Counted from the stretch's first letter, positions 37,330 through 46,817 are shown. The stretch: 64,000 nucleotides of DNA from Pseudomonas sp. DY-1 (GCF_003626975.1 NZ_CP032616.1:4254001-4318000); one strand, 5' to 3'. The notes: generated by a model from the letters alone, not told the origin. A program made the numbers and translations.

Positions 37330-38634
37330 TCAGTCCATACGCGAGTGGGTGCGGGTGTCCTTCATGAAAACGTACACCAGCAGCGAGCAGGCGATGCAGG
37401 CGGTGACGTACCAGTAGAAGCCGCTCTCCATGCCGATGCTCTTGAACCACAGGGCGATGTACTCGGCGGTTCCGCCGAAGATGGACACGGTCAGCGCATA
37501 CGGGAGTCCCACGCCCAAGGCGCGGATTTCGGTGGGGAAGAGCTCGGCCTTCACCACGGCGTTGATCGAGGTGTAGCCGCTTACGATGATCAGCGCCGCC
37601 ATGATCAGGAAGAACGCACCCCACCAGGTCTCGATGGTGTGCAAGGTGCTGAGGATCGGGTAGGTGAACAGGGTGCCCATCACGCCGAAGGCGATCAGGA
37701 TCGGGCGACGGCCGATCTTGTCGGAAAGCCCGCCGACAATTGGCTGCAGCAGCATGAACAGGAACAGAGTGGCGGCCGAGATCATGGTCGAGTCGTCCTT
37801 GCTCATGCCCACGGTGTTCACCAGGTACTTCTGCATGTAGGTGGTGTAGGTGTAGAAGGCCAGGGTGCCGCCCATGGTCAGGCCGACCACGGTCAGTACT
37901 TCCTTCGGGTGGCGCAACAGGGTGCGCAGCAGGCTTTCCTTCGGCTTGTCCTTCTTCTTGGTGAAGGACTCGGTCTCTTCCATGCCGCGACGAAGGAACA
38001 TGGCCACCACCGCGCACAGGGCGCCGATGAAGAAGGGTACGCGCCAGCCCCAGCTTTCCAGCTGTTCGGTGGTCAGGGTCTGCTGGAGGATGATCAGCAC
38101 CGCCAGGGCGATGAGCTGGCCGGAAATCAGGGTCACGTACTGGAAGCTGGAGAAGAAGCCGCGTTGCTCCTTGGTTGCCATTTCCGACAGGTAGGTGGCC
38201 GAGGTGCCGTATTCACCGCCCACCGAGAGGCCCTGCAGCAGGCGCGCGACCACCAGCAGGATCGGGGCGGCGACGCCGATGGTTTCGTAGCTCGGGGTCA
38301 GGGCGATGATCAGCGAACCGAAGCACATCAGCAGCACCGAAGCCAGCAGGGCAGCCTTGCGGCCCTTGCGGTCGGCGTAGATACCCATCAGCCAGCCCCC
38401 GATGGGGCGCATCAGGAAGCCGACGGCGAAGATCGCTGCGGTGTTGAGCAATTGGGCGGTCATGTCGCCCTGGGGGAAGAAGGCTTTGGCGAAGTACAGC
38501 GAGAACGCGGCGTACACGTACCAGTCGTACCACTCGACCAGGTTGCCGACCGAGCCACTGAAAATCGATTTGATGCGTTGCGATGTCGTGCGGGGTTCTG
38601 CAGAGGCAGCCAGGGTGCTGGAGTTATCCATCAT
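37330..38634 (-). CDS. MHS-family MFS transporter, probably alpha-ketoglutarate/C5-dicarboxylate
   Basis: A 434-residue, 12-helix transporter of the metabolite:H+ symporter family (KgtP/ShiA/ProP type). The family motif GNLVEWYDWYVYAAFSLYF is at about residues 29-47, GIYADRKGRKAAL (loop 2-3) at about 84, and RLLQGLSVGGEYGTSATYLSE is diagnostic. It has a sigma-54 promoter (38705-38720) and lies beside a DctB/DctD-type two-component system. This matches my memory of the P. aeruginosa alpha-ketoglutarate transporter PA5530, which depends on RpoN and MifS/MifR. Substrate assignment is by family and context only. Confidence 0.85.
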   Translation of the reverse strand: MMDNSSTLAASAEPRTTSQRIKSIFSGSVGNLVEWYDWYVYAAFSLYFAKAFFPQGDMTAQLLNTAAIFAVGFLMRPIGGWLMGIYADRKGRKAALLASVLLMCFGSLIIALTPSYETIGVAAPILLVVARLLQGLSVGGEYGTSATYLSEMATKEQRGFFSSFQYVTLISGQLIALAVLIILQQTLTTEQLESWGWRVPFFIGALCAVVAMFLRRGMEETESFTKKKDKPKESLLRTLLRHPKEVLTVVGLTMGGTLAFYTYTTYMQKYLVNTVGMSKDDSTMISAATLFLFMLLQPIVGGLSDKIGRRPILIAFGVMGTLFTYPILSTLHTIETWWGAFFLIMAALIIVSGYTSINAVVKAELFPTEIRALGVGLPYALTVSIFGGTAEYIALWFKSIGMESGFYWYVTACIACSLLVYVFMKDTRTHSRMD

Positions 38635-38704
38635 CTTTCCTCGACGCGTAGTTGTTGTTGTGGAGGCGCTGCTCTGTGGCGGCGCGCTTGGGCACTGGGC
38701 ACTT

Positions 38705-38720
38705 AGCAGGAGCTGTGCCA
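38705..38720 (-). promoter_or_regulatory. Sigma-54 promoter of the transporter gene
   Basis: Minus-strand TGGCACAGCTCCTGCT matches TGGCACG-N4-TTGCW with correct GG/GC spacing and two differences. It is 71 bases upstream of the ATG at 38634. Confidence 0.75.
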
Positions 38721-38846
38721 GGGGAGGAAAGGCCCGGAATAGAGGGGTTTCAACGTGATACTGCGGCGCTCATGCGCGGAATCCTGCCGATGCCTGAATG
38801 GCGATGAGCAAGATTCCGCCTATCTCGAAGCTCAGGCAGGTCACTG

Positions 38847-38947
38847 TTTGTGGGGGCGATTTCAATCGCCAAGCGGGCCGCAGGTTCGCCCTTCGATCTG
38901 TCAGACGGCCGCGGTGCTGCCCTTGGCGAATGAATGCGCCCCTACAG
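38847..38947. repeat. Two further copies of the short intergenic repeat
   Basis: 38847-38873 is the reverse-oriented copy (GGGGGCGATTTCAATCGCC then AAG), continuing into GGCCGCAGGTTCGCCC. 38922-38947 is a direct copy in the form CTTGGCGAATGAATGCGCCC then CTACAG. Together with the promoter they fill the 307-bp gap between the transporter and the response regulator. Confidence 0.6.
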
Positions 38948-40282
38948 ATCCTCACCGCGGAGGAATTCACTGCGCGCCAGGCCGTGGCGGGCCATCTTTT
39001 CGTTGAGGGTGCGGCGTGGCAGCTGCAGCAGGGTCATCACGGCCTTGATGTCACCCTGGCTACGCGCCAGGGCCTGGCGCAGGCATTGTGCTTCGTAGGC
39101 TTCCATCAGCTCGGCAAGGGAAGGCTCGCCGTCCTTGCGCTCAGCCTGCCCTGTGGATAACCCCAGGACATGGCGTTCGGCGGCGTTGGACAGCTCGCGT
39201 ACGTTGCCCGGCCAGTCGTGGGCCAGCAGCTGCGCGAGCTCCGCCGGGGTCAGGATGGGTTGCGGCCGTCCCAGGCGCTCGCTGGCCTGACGGGCGAAAT
39301 GTTCAAAGAGCAGGGGAATGTCCTCGCGCCGCTCGCGTAGGGCCGGCAGCTGCAACTCAGCCACGTTGAGGCGGTACAACAGGTCCTCGCGGAAACGCCC
39401 GGCGCGAACTTCATCGCGAAGGTCTGGCTTAGTGGCGGCAACCACGCGGATATCCACAGCGATGCTCTGGTTCGAACCCAGACGCTCCAGGCGTTGCTCC
39501 TGCAGCACCCGCAATAGTTTCACCTGCTGCGCCAGGGGCATGCTCTCGATCTCGTCGAGAAACAGGGTGCCGCCATGGGCGTGTTCGATCTTGCCGACGC
39601 GCTTGCCCTGGGCGCCGGTGAACGCGCCGCTCTCGTGGCCGAACAGCTCGCTCTCGAACAGGTTCTCCGGGATGGCAGCGCAGTTCAGCGCCACGAAAGG
39701 CTTCCCGGCGCGTGGGCCGAAGTCATGCAGGCAGCGTGCGACCATTTCCTTGCCGGCACCGGTATCGCCCCGCAGCAGGATATTCACCGGGGTTGAGGCC
39801 AGATCCAGCACCTGGCGGCGCAACTGCGCCATGGCGCGGGAGACGCCGAGCAGGCGCCCGTCGAGTTCGTCCTTGAGCTCCGCCTGGACCCGCAGGCGAC
39901 GGTTCTCCTGCACCAGCCGGCGTTTTTCCAGGGCACGGCGCAGGCTGTCCAGCAGGCGCTCGGCGGTGAAGGGCTTCTCGATGAAGTCATAGGCACCCAG
40001 GCGCATTGCCTCCACGGCCTGCGGTACGTCGCCATGGCCGGTGACCATCAGGAAGGGCAACTCGCGGTCCAGCGCCTGCACGGCCTGGAGCAAGGCCATG
40101 CCACCCATGCCGGGCATGCGCAGGTCGCTGATGACCACGCCGGGGAAATCCCCGTCGAGGTGTTTGAGGCAGTCCTCGGCGCTGGACTCCACCTGCACTT
40201 CGAATCCGGAGAGCTCCAGCCACTCGCGCACGGCGTCACGGATGGCCGATTCGTCGTCGACGAAGATCACCTGGGCTGTCAT
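38942..40282 (-). CDS. mifR: Sigma-54-dependent response regulator (DctD/MifR-like)
   Basis: A 446-residue NtrC-family activator. The receiver domain has the phospho-acceptor Asp53 (VVISDLRMPG). The AAA+ domain carries Walker A GDTGAGKEM and the sigma-54-contacting ESGAFTGA loop. A C-terminal Fis-type helix-turn-helix is at about 405-435 (SQGDIKAVMTLLQLPRRTLNEKM). It overlaps the sensor gene by four bases (ATGA). Its closest sigma-54 target in sight is the transporter at 37.3 kb. The name mifR rests on context and remembered similarity; DctD is the alternative. Confidence 0.75.
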   Translation of the reverse strand: MTAQVIFVDDESAIRDAVREWLELSGFEVQVESSAEDCLKHLDGDFPGVVISDLRMPGMGGMALLQAVQALDRELPFLMVTGHGDVPQAVEAMRLGAYDFIEKPFTAERLLDSLRRALEKRRLVQENRRLRVQAELKDELDGRLLGVSRAMAQLRRQVLDLASTPVNILLRGDTGAGKEMVARCLHDFGPRAGKPFVALNCAAIPENLFESELFGHESGAFTGAQGKRVGKIEHAHGGTLFLDEIESMPLAQQVKLLRVLQEQRLERLGSNQSIAVDIRVVAATKPDLRDEVRAGRFREDLLYRLNVAELQLPALRERREDIPLLFEHFARQASERLGRPQPILTPAELAQLLAHDWPGNVRELSNAAERHVLGLSTGQAERKDGEPSLAELMEAYEAQCLRQALARSQGDIKAVMTLLQLPRRTLNEKMARHGLARSEFLRGEDL

Positions 40283-42078
40283 GGCACTTCCTCTCTGGCT
40301 TTATCCACAGGCAGGCGCAGGCTGAATAGCGCGCCCTCGGCCTGGTTGGCGGCGGTCAGCGTGCCGCCCAGTTCGTGGACGATGGCGTAGGAAACCGCCA
40401 GTCCGATGCCCAATCCGGCACCGGCCGGCTTGGTGGTGAAGAAGGGGTCGAACACCCTTGGCAGGTCTTCCTCGCGAATACCTCCACCGTTGTCGGCCAC
40501 TTCGAGCAGCCAGTGACCGTCGTCCCGCCGAAGGGTTATCCACAGTTTTGGCTCGGGCTTTCCGGCCACGGCGTCGAGGGCGTTGCGCAACAGGTTGACC
40601 AGCACCTGTTCGAGGCGGATGGCATCACCCGAAACCCAGGCCGGCACGTTCAGCTCCTGGCTGATCTGAACGCGGGCATCGCGCAGGTTGGGGGTCAGCA
40701 ATTGCAGGGACTTATCCACAACGCTACCCAGCTCGAGGCATTCGCGCAGGCCTCCGGGCGTCTTGCGTGCATAGGTCTTGAGGTGCCCGGTCAGGGCGGC
40801 CATTCGCTGTAGCAGTTCGTCATGACGCCCCAAGGCCTTGCGCGCTTGCTCCAGTTGGCCGTTATCGAGCATGAGACGCAGGCTCGCCAGGTGCATTTGC
40901 AGGGCGGTGAGCGGCTGGTTGATCTCGTGGGCAAGGGCTGTGGACATCTGTCCCAGGGCGGCGAGCTTGGCCGCCTGGATCAGCCCGTCCTGGGCCGTGC
41001 GCAGGGCCGCGGTGCGTTGTTCCACCAACTGCTCCAGCTCCTCCCGGCTGCGCTGGCGGATACGAGCCAGGCGCCAGCGCTGGTGCAGGAACAGGGCCAG
41101 GAAGAATACCGCCAGCCAGGCTCCACCGGCAGCAAGGCTGGCGGCGCGCGCACTGCTGGCGGCTTCCTGCGGAATGCGCAGCAAATGCAGGGTCCAGCCT
41201 TCGCTGGCCAGCGGCAGGCTTTCCCAGAGGTAGTCAGCGGGGCCGTTAGGCCCCTCGACCCGGGCCAGCCGGCTACCTTCGCCGAAATCGACCCGAGTGT
41301 TGTGGATAAGTGGCGCAAGGGGCTGCTTGTCGTACTGGCGGGTGGCGGTCATTTCAGCGCGGCCCTCGGCGGAGATGGGCTGCAGCTCGCGGTAGCGCCA
41401 TCCGGCCTGATTGGCGATGAACACCACGCCACGGGCGTCGCTGACCAGGATGATGTCCGAGCGTTGGCCCCATTCCTGCTCCAGTTCGGGAAACTCCAGC
41501 TTCACCACGATGGCGCCGATGAAGGCCTCCTCGATACCGCGCACGGCGCTGGCCAGGAAGTAGCCGGGAATCCCGCTGGTCACCCCTACTGCGTAGAAGC
41601 GGCCGCTGCCAAGACGCCGGGCTTCGGCGAAGTAGGGGCGGAAGCCGTAGTTGTGGCCGACAAAGCTGGTGGGCAGACGCCAGTTGCTGGCGGCCACGGC
41701 CAGGCCGTTGCGATCCAGCAGTTCAAGGGTCGTGGAACCGGCGGCGCGGTTCATCTGTTCCAGCTTGATGTTGAGGCTGTGCTGGGCATCTTTATCCACA
41801 GGTCCGGCCAGTGTCGCGCGTAGCTCCGGGTCCAGCGCCAGCACGGCAGGCAGGGCGCGGAAGCGGTCGATCAGCGTACGCAGGCTGCCGGCGTAGAGCG
41901 TCAACTGCTCGCGGGCCTGCTCGCCTTCATCGCGCAAGGCCTGGCGTTCGGCCTGACGGCCGGCCAGATGCATCGCCAGGAACAGACCGGCGAGTAGCAG
42001 CAGGATCAGCAGGGCGATGCGCAGTTGGCGGGAGATCAAGGCGTGGTGTCCCCAGGGCAGAGGCGGCGACGATAGCAC
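40279..42078 (-). CDS. mifS: Membrane sensor histidine kinase (DctB/MifS-like)
   Basis: A 599-residue sensor. Helix 1 is at about residues 18-40, then a periplasmic double-Cache region (about 45-310) containing [20 protein letters not shown], helix 2 near 318-336, and a coiled coil. The HisKA region reads [20 protein letters not shown] with the phospho-histidine in AHEINQPL. The HATPase region reads [18 protein letters not shown] and [12 protein letters not shown]. The N-terminal start is uncertain by about 14 residues. Four perfect DnaA boxes (40536, 40712, 41301, 41792) lie within the gene and another (40301) overlaps its last codons. Confidence 0.78.
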   Translation of the reverse strand: MLSSPPLPWGHHALISRQLRIALLILLLLAGLFLAMHLAGRQAERQALRDEGEQAREQLTLYAGSLRTLIDRFRALPAVLALDPELRATLAGPVDKDAQHSLNIKLEQMNRAAGSTTLELLDRNGLAVAASNWRLPTSFVGHNYGFRPYFAEARRLGSGRFYAVGVTSGIPGYFLASAVRGIEEAFIGAIVVKLEFPELEQEWGQRSDIILVSDARGVVFIANQAGWRYRELQPISAEGRAEMTATRQYDKQPLAPLIHNTRVDFGEGSRLARVEGPNGPADYLWESLPLASEGWTLHLLRIPQEAASSARAASLAAGGAWLAVFFLALFLHQRWRLARIRQRSREELEQLVEQRTAALRTAQDGLIQAAKLAALGQMSTALAHEINQPLTALQMHLASLRLMLDNGQLEQARKALGRHDELLQRMAALTGHLKTYARKTPGGLRECLELGSVVDKSLQLLTPNLRDARVQISQELNVPAWVSGDAIRLEQVLVNLLRNALDAVAGKPEPKLWITLRRDDGHWLLEVADNGGGIREEDLPRVFDPFFTTKPAGAGLGIGLAVSYAIVHELGGTLTAANQAEGALFSLRLPVDKAREEVP

Positions 42079-42151
42079 GGCAGGCCCTGACTACTGCTCC
42101 TGGCGGGAGTCTGCGGATACACTTCGCGCAGACAACTTCAAGGCACGTTCG

Positions 42152-43030
42152 ATGCAATTGCTCCCCTGGTCCCACTCCACTTCCGCCGGATTCACCCTGC
42201 GCGGCTGGCACACTCCGGCTTCCGGCAAACCGCTCCTGCACTTCCTCCACGGCAACGGTTTCTGTGGCCGCACCTACACGCCCCTGCTGCAAGCGTTGGC
42301 GGAAGATTTCGACCTCTGGCTCTGTGATATCCAGGGTCACGGTGACAGCGACCATGGCGGCCGATTCGTGGGCTGGAACCGCAACGCCGAGCTGGCGGTG
42401 GAGGCTTTCGAGGCTGGACGCCGGGAGTACGGCGATGTGACGCGGGTGGCGGTCGGGCACAGCTTCGGCGGAGTGCTGAGCAGCCTGATCCTGGCTCGTC
42501 ACCCGGAACTGTTCAGCCGCGCAGTCCTGCTCGATCCGGTGATCTTCACGCCGGCGATGATCGGGGTGATGGCGTTCTCCGAAGTGCTCGGCCTGCACCG
42601 CCGCACCACCATGGCCAGCCGTGCCCGGGCGCGGCGCAATCACTGGGCCGATCACCAGGCCGCGTGGCACGGCCTGCATGGGCGGGGGATCTTCAAGGGC
42701 TGGACCGAAGAGGCACTGAACGGCTATGTGGATCACGCTATCAAGGTTGTGGATAACGGCGTCGAGTTGAAGTGCCGCCCGAGTCGCGAGGCGGAAATCT
42801 TCAGCTCCTTCCCCAAGCGCCTGTGGCCGTCGCTGGGACGTATCGTCACGCCGACCCTGATTCTCCACGGCCAGCACAGTTACCCCTTCGTGGCCAAGTC
42901 GGTGGCGCGCCTGACCGCCCTCAATGGCCACGTTAGTGCACAGGTGGTGGAGGGTGGCCACTGCTTCATGCAGGAATTTCCCCAGGCCAGCGCCGAGCGC
43001 ACGGCCGAGTTTCTGTTTCGCATGTCATGA
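42152..43030 (+). CDS. Alpha/beta hydrolase
   Basis: A 292-residue alpha/beta-hydrolase fold enzyme. HGNGFCGRTY (residues 33-42) forms the oxyanion region. The nucleophile is Ser104 in GHSFGG, and the catalytic histidine is in GGHCFMQEFP near the C-terminus. The acid is probably in the segment around TPTLILHGQ. No signal peptide is present. The start at 42152 (MQLLPWSHST) is preferred over an upstream start inside the divergent kinase region. The substrate is unknown. The stop overlaps the next gene by four bases. Confidence 0.8.
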   Translation: MQLLPWSHSTSAGFTLRGWHTPASGKPLLHFLHGNGFCGRTYTPLLQALAEDFDLWLCDIQGHGDSDHGGRFVGWNRNAELAVEAFEAGRREYGDVTRVAVGHSFGGVLSSLILARHPELFSRAVLLDPVIFTPAMIGVMAFSEVLGLHRRTTMASRARARRNHWADHQAAWHGLHGRGIFKGWTEEALNGYVDHAIKVVDNGVELKCRPSREAEIFSSFPKRLWPSLGRIVTPTLILHGQHSYPFVAKSVARLTALNGHVSAQVVEGGHCFMQEFPQASAERTAEFLFRMS

Positions 43031-43332
43031 GTGACCCGCGCCGGGAAGCGGTGTGGCTGGCGCTCTCCGAGCTCTGGCGCGATATCGAACTGGACGCCGC
43101 CAGCCTCGAAAACCTGGCGCGGGTATTGCGCGGCAGCGGTTATCCACAGGACGAGCTGGAGGCCATCTACCGCCTGGAAGTGGCTCCCGTGGTCTGGCTG
43201 AATACCTGGACCACTGCGGGTGTCTGGGATGGCTTTGATCCCGCATGGCTGTTCGAAGGTTGTCGGCGCAACCAGAGATTGAGGACGTCGCGCCGACATC
43301 GGTGGCGCTGCCGCCTTCTGCGACGGCCATGA
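43027..43332 (+). CDS. DUF7079-type small protein
   Basis: A 101-residue cytoplasmic protein coupled to the hydrolase (ATGA overlap). The sequence VWLALSELWRDIELDAASL, GYPQDELEAIYRLEVAPVVW and WDGFDPAWLFE matches a family I remember as DUF7079, of unknown function. The last 20 residues are unusually arginine-rich (RRHRWRCRLLRRP). A perfect DnaA box encodes its GYPQ segment (43140-43148). Confidence 0.65.
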   Translation: MSDPRREAVWLALSELWRDIELDAASLENLARVLRGSGYPQDELEAIYRLEVAPVVWLNTWTTAGVWDGFDPAWLFEGCRRNQRLRTSRRHRWRCRLLRRP

Positions 43333-43402
43333 CGTACGCCGGCGAACACCAATGGCAGGAGCTTATCCATAGAATGCTCCGTGTGATTTCGGGCCGCCCA
43401 TG

Positions 43403-43427
43403 AAAAACGGGCCCGAGGGCCCGTTTT
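43403..43427. terminator. Bidirectional terminator
   Basis: AAAACGGGCCC/GGGCCCGTTTT around GA, between the convergent DUF7079 and DUF3301 genes. Confidence 0.88.
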
Positions 43428-43445
43428 CAGATTAATCACTGGCGG

Positions 43446-43856
43446 TCAGTCCACCCGGCGTTTTTCATCCGGCTTGGGATGATTGCGTCGCCATTCGTTC
43501 ATGTGGATAACCTTGTCGTCCCGCTCGATCTCGAGGTCTGAGCGGAAAGGATGGGCCTCGACATCGATACGGCCCAGGTGATTGCCGAACATCTGGATGC
43601 TGCCGGTCAGACGTTGTTCACCGGTGACGGTGAATTCGAAGTCGTAGATGCGGGCCAGACGGCGGTTGCCCTTGCCATCGCGCACCATTGCCAGGCGGCG
43701 GAAGGCAACGTTGCCATCCAGCAGCTCCAGATCGAGGCGCGCGCAATGCTGCTTGGCGAGCGCCAGCGCACGTTCGCGCACACCATGACCGCGCCACAGC
43801 CAGGCCGCGCTGGCGGCGAACAACATCAGCAGGAATACGTCAGCCAGGCTCAGCAT
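43446..43856 (-). CDS. DUF3301 family membrane-anchored protein
   Basis: A 136-residue protein with one N-terminal membrane helix (SLADVFLLMLFAASAAWLW). After it come ALALAKQHCARLDLELLDGNV, GNRRLARIYDFEFTVTG and QMFGNHLGRIDVEAHPF, which I recognise as DUF3301. It is probably anchored in the inner membrane; the function is not known. It contains a perfect DnaA box at 43502. The 257 bp between its start and the next gene (44114) show nothing I can name. Confidence 0.8.
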   Translation of the reverse strand: MLSLADVFLLMLFAASAAWLWRGHGVRERALALAKQHCARLDLELLDGNVAFRRLAMVRDGKGNRRLARIYDFEFTVTGEQRLTGSIQMFGNHLGRIDVEAHPFRSDLEIERDDKVIHMNEWRRNHPKPDEKRRVD

Positions 43857-44113
43857 GTTGGCTCCAGAAACATAGACCCAAGCTTAAACCATCCTCGGTG
43901 GTTTCAGAGGGCCACCTCGATACGGATTCTTCCCTGTTGCTTGCCGCGGGAGAGCGTCGCATCGGTGCCGCCAGAGTCAGCTCTACTGCTGCCGAACGGT
44001 GTGAATTCCGGAACATCCGGCCTGCGGCCATCTGTCCCAGCGACTAGGCTTCATCCCGAGCAGGCGCTTGGCTAGCATATGCGCCCCCCGTTCGACCGGC
44101 ATGGAACCTACCT

Positions 44114-44497
44114 GTGACCCACGGCAGAGCACGACATCGCGGCGCCTGGCTTGGCCTTCTGGCCATGCTGCTGGTGCTCGTCGGTCCGCTGGTGTCCCAG
44201 GCGCGGGACATGGGGCAGGGTGGGGTACCGGCGTGGATGGATGAGTTGGCTTGTGCCACCGACCACGGCGCTCCCGGTCATGAACCGTCCATGCCCAGCC
44301 ACGAGATGTCCTGGGCCAAGTGCGGTTATTGCACCCTGCTGTTAAATTCTCCCGCCCTGACGCAGGCCGGCCTGCACGGCCTGGACCTTGCCGGGCTCGC
44401 CAACCCGCAGCCGGCGCTGGCCACCTTGAGCGGCCACGGCGGCAGGGCGATCTTCCCTGGCGCACTGACTCGCGCTCCCCCCGTCGCGCTTTCCTGA
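44114..44497 (+). CDS. DUF2946 family protein
   Basis: A 127-residue protein with an N-terminal hydrophobic segment (LGLLAMLLVLVGPLVSQA) and the CGYCTLL motif typical of DUF2946 proteins, which often sit beside copper or haem uptake genes. A His/Met-rich stretch (HGAPGHEPSMPSHEMSW) could bind metal. The start is GTG at 44114. It heads a likely operon with the PepSY protein and the PCuAC chaperone. Confidence 0.75.
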   Translation: MTHGRARHRGAWLGLLAMLLVLVGPLVSQARDMGQGGVPAWMDELACATDHGAPGHEPSMPSHEMSWAKCGYCTLLLNSPALTQAGLHGLDLAGLANPQPALATLSGHGGRAIFPGALTRAPPVALS

Positions 44498-44587
44498 CCC
44501 ACGCAAACCTTACCTTCTGCAGTGCATGGCCCGGCCCATACCGGCACCTGTGCGCGCAGGCTACTGGTTCATCAGGGAAGCACGACA

Positions 44588-45961
44588 ATGTCGAAAAACG
44601 CTGTCTCCTTTTACAACCTGGCGTGGCGCTGGCATTTCTATGCCGGGCTGTTCGTCATCCCCTTCATGATCATGCTGGCGGTCACCGGCAGCATCTACCT
44701 GTTCAAACCGCAGCTGGACAACCTGCTCTACAGCGACCTGATGCAGGTTCGTCCCGCCGGCCCGGCGTTGACCGCCGACCAGCAGCTGGACAAGGTGCGG
44801 CAGGCTTATCCACAAGCCGCCGTCAGCCAGTACCTGCCGCCGCTGGATGCCGAGCACAGTGCGCAGTTCGTGGTCAGCCTCGACGGGCGCAAGACCAACC
44901 TCTTCCTCGACCCCTACAGCGGCCAGGTGCTGGGCACCCAAGACGCGCAGAACAACCTCCAGGCCATTGCCCGCTCACTACACGGCACCCTGCTGGTCGG
45001 CACAGTCGGTGATCGGTTGATCGAGCTGGCCGCTGGATGGGCGATCGTACTGGTGGTTTCCGGCCTCTACCTCTGGTGGCCGCGAGGGCAAGGCATGCGC
45101 GGCGTGTTCTGGCCAAGGCTGGCCATTCGCGGGCGACTTTTCTGGCGTGACCTGCATGCGGTGACCGGTTTCTGGGGATCGCTGCTGCTGCTGTTCATGC
45201 TGCTCACCGGAATGACCTGGACGGGCTTCTGGGGTGAGAAGTTCGCCGACGTCTGGAACACCTTCCCGGCGGCCATGTGGAACGAGGTGCCCAAATCCGA
45301 CCAGCAGGCTCGTAGCCTGAACACCGCCGAAGACCAGACCGTGGCCTGGGCGGTGGAGAACACGCCGCTGCCGGCCTCCGATCCGCACGCCGCGCACAAG
45401 GGGCATGACATGGCGGCGATGACCATTGGTGCCGGCCAGGTGAGCTTGCAGCAGGTGGTCGACACCGCTAGCGACCGTGGCGTGGTACCGGGCTACAGCA
45501 TCACCCTGCCGGCTGACGCCACTGGCGTTTTCAGCATCGCCGTGTTCGCCGATGACCCGCGCAACGACGCCACCCTGCACCTGGATCAGTACAGCGGCAA
45601 GGTGCTCGCCGATATCCGCTGGCAGGACTACGGCGTTGTCGCCAAGAGTGTCGAGATGGGCGTGGTGCTGCATGAAGGCAAGTTCTTCGGTCTCGCCAAC
45701 CAACTGCTGATGTTCGGCGTCTGCTTGTTGATCCTGCTGAGCGCCGTGAGTGGTCTGGTGATGTGGTGGAAGCGCCGCCCGCAAGGTTCGCTTGGCGTAC
45801 CGCCGCTGCGCCATGACCTGCCATTGTGGAAAACCGCGGTGGTGATCATGATCGGCCTCGGTATCGCGTTCCCGCTTGTGGGCCTGTCCCTCCTGGCGAT
45901 CTGGGGGCTGGACTGGCTGGTGCTGTCGCGCATCGGCGGCAGCAAGGTGGTGGCCGGTTAG
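44588..45961 (+). CDS. PepSY-associated transmembrane protein (possible ferric reductase)
   Basis: A 457-residue inner-membrane protein. Four long hydrophobic segments frame periplasmic PepSY domains: WHFYAGLFVIPFMIMLAVTG, AAGWAIVLVVSGLYLWWP, WGSLLLLFMLLTGMTWTGFW, and AVVIMIGLGIAFPLVGLSLL near the end. LQAIARSLHGTLLVG and LYLWWP are typical of the family. A His/Met-rich loop (DPHAAHKGHDMAAM) may bind copper. Family members have been linked to iron or copper reduction. ATG 44588 is preferred over 44522. It contains a DnaA box at 44806. Confidence 0.8.
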   Translation: MSKNAVSFYNLAWRWHFYAGLFVIPFMIMLAVTGSIYLFKPQLDNLLYSDLMQVRPAGPALTADQQLDKVRQAYPQAAVSQYLPPLDAEHSAQFVVSLDGRKTNLFLDPYSGQVLGTQDAQNNLQAIARSLHGTLLVGTVGDRLIELAAGWAIVLVVSGLYLWWPRGQGMRGVFWPRLAIRGRLFWRDLHAVTGFWGSLLLLFMLLTGMTWTGFWGEKFADVWNTFPAAMWNEVPKSDQQARSLNTAEDQTVAWAVENTPLPASDPHAAHKGHDMAAMTIGAGQVSLQQVVDTASDRGVVPGYSITLPADATGVFSIAVFADDPRNDATLHLDQYSGKVLADIRWQDYGVVAKSVEMGVVLHEGKFFGLANQLLMFGVCLLILLSAVSGLVMWWKRRPQGSLGVPPLRHDLPLWKTAVVIMIGLGIAFPLVGLSLLAIWGLDWLVLSRIGGSKVVAG

Positions 45962-46061
45962 TCCGGCCAGCAGGCGCGGTGTTGTTGCCGCGTCCGCAAT
46001 GGAGAGCAATCGGCGCCCGCCGGAGGTGGGCGCCAGTCAATCGAATGAACGGAGTTTCAAC

Positions 46062-46532
46062 ATGCGCAAGACCTTGCTGGCCCTGGGGGCCCTGCTGAGT
46101 TTCTCTGGCTCCCTGGCCGCCCATGAGTACAACCTTGGCTCGCTGCATATCGAACATCCATGGGCTCTGGCCGTGCCCGCGGTATCACCCAATGGCGCCG
46201 CCTACCTGGTTATCCACAACAAGGGCTCGGAGGCCGACAAGCTGCTCGGCGCCGATACCGCCCGTGCCGGCAAGACAGAGATTCACGAGCACCTGCACAA
46301 GGACGGCCTGATGAAGATGCAGCAGGTGCCGGACGGTCTCGATATCCCTGGCGGTGGCGAAGCGCGTCTCGAACAGGGCGGCTACCACTTGATGATGTTT
46401 GGCCTGAAGCAACCGCTGAATGATGGCGACAAGTTCCCCATGACCCTGCACTTCCAGAAGGCGGGCGACCTGGAAGTGGAAATCCACGTACAGAAGGAAG
46501 CACCGGCCGGTAACGCCGAGCACCAGCACTGA
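46062..46532 (+). CDS. Periplasmic copper chaperone PCu(A)C
   Basis: A 156-residue secreted protein (signal peptide MRKTLLALGALLSFSGSLAA). The copper-binding pattern is visible: His75, Met86, His109, Met111, that is H-X10-M-X22-H-X-M, close to the family's H-X10-M-X21-H-X-M. It ends in a His-rich tail (NAEHQH). Such proteins deliver Cu(I) to the CuA site of cytochrome oxidase. It lies 100 bases after the PepSY gene and is followed by a hairpin terminator. Confidence 0.88.
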   Translation: MRKTLLALGALLSFSGSLAAHEYNLGSLHIEHPWALAVPAVSPNGAAYLVIHNKGSEADKLLGADTARAGKTEIHEHLHKDGLMKMQQVPDGLDIPGGGEARLEQGGYHLMMFGLKQPLNDGDKFPMTLHFQKAGDLEVEIHVQKEAPAGNAEHQH

Positions 46533-46541
46533 TGCCTGCCC

Positions 46542-46570
46542 GCGGGGCCGTTCGGCCCCGCAACCTTTCC
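46542..46570 (+). terminator. Terminator after the copper chaperone gene
   Basis: GCGGGGCC/GGCCCCGC around GTTC, then CAACCTTTCC; a perfect DnaA box (46578-46586) follows. The remaining gap to 46817 (about 230 bp) shows no gene. Confidence 0.7.
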
Positions 46571-46817
46571 TGCCGGGTTATCCACAGATGCCGTTCGGCA
46601 CCGTGGTTTGCCGGGCTGTGGTCACTCTTCTAGCCTGATTCCATCGCAAGGAGCACCCGCCGGCAGGACGCCAGCCCCCGCGCAAAGCGCGGCCTCGCAT
46701 CAATCATCTGCCCTCCGCTGTTTCTTGGCGATGCACTGCATCGGGCCTGAGGCGCCGCGCATTTCGCCGCGCCTGGCTGGCCCGTGCCCTGATGAGCTGA
46801 ACAAAAGGAGATGGATG

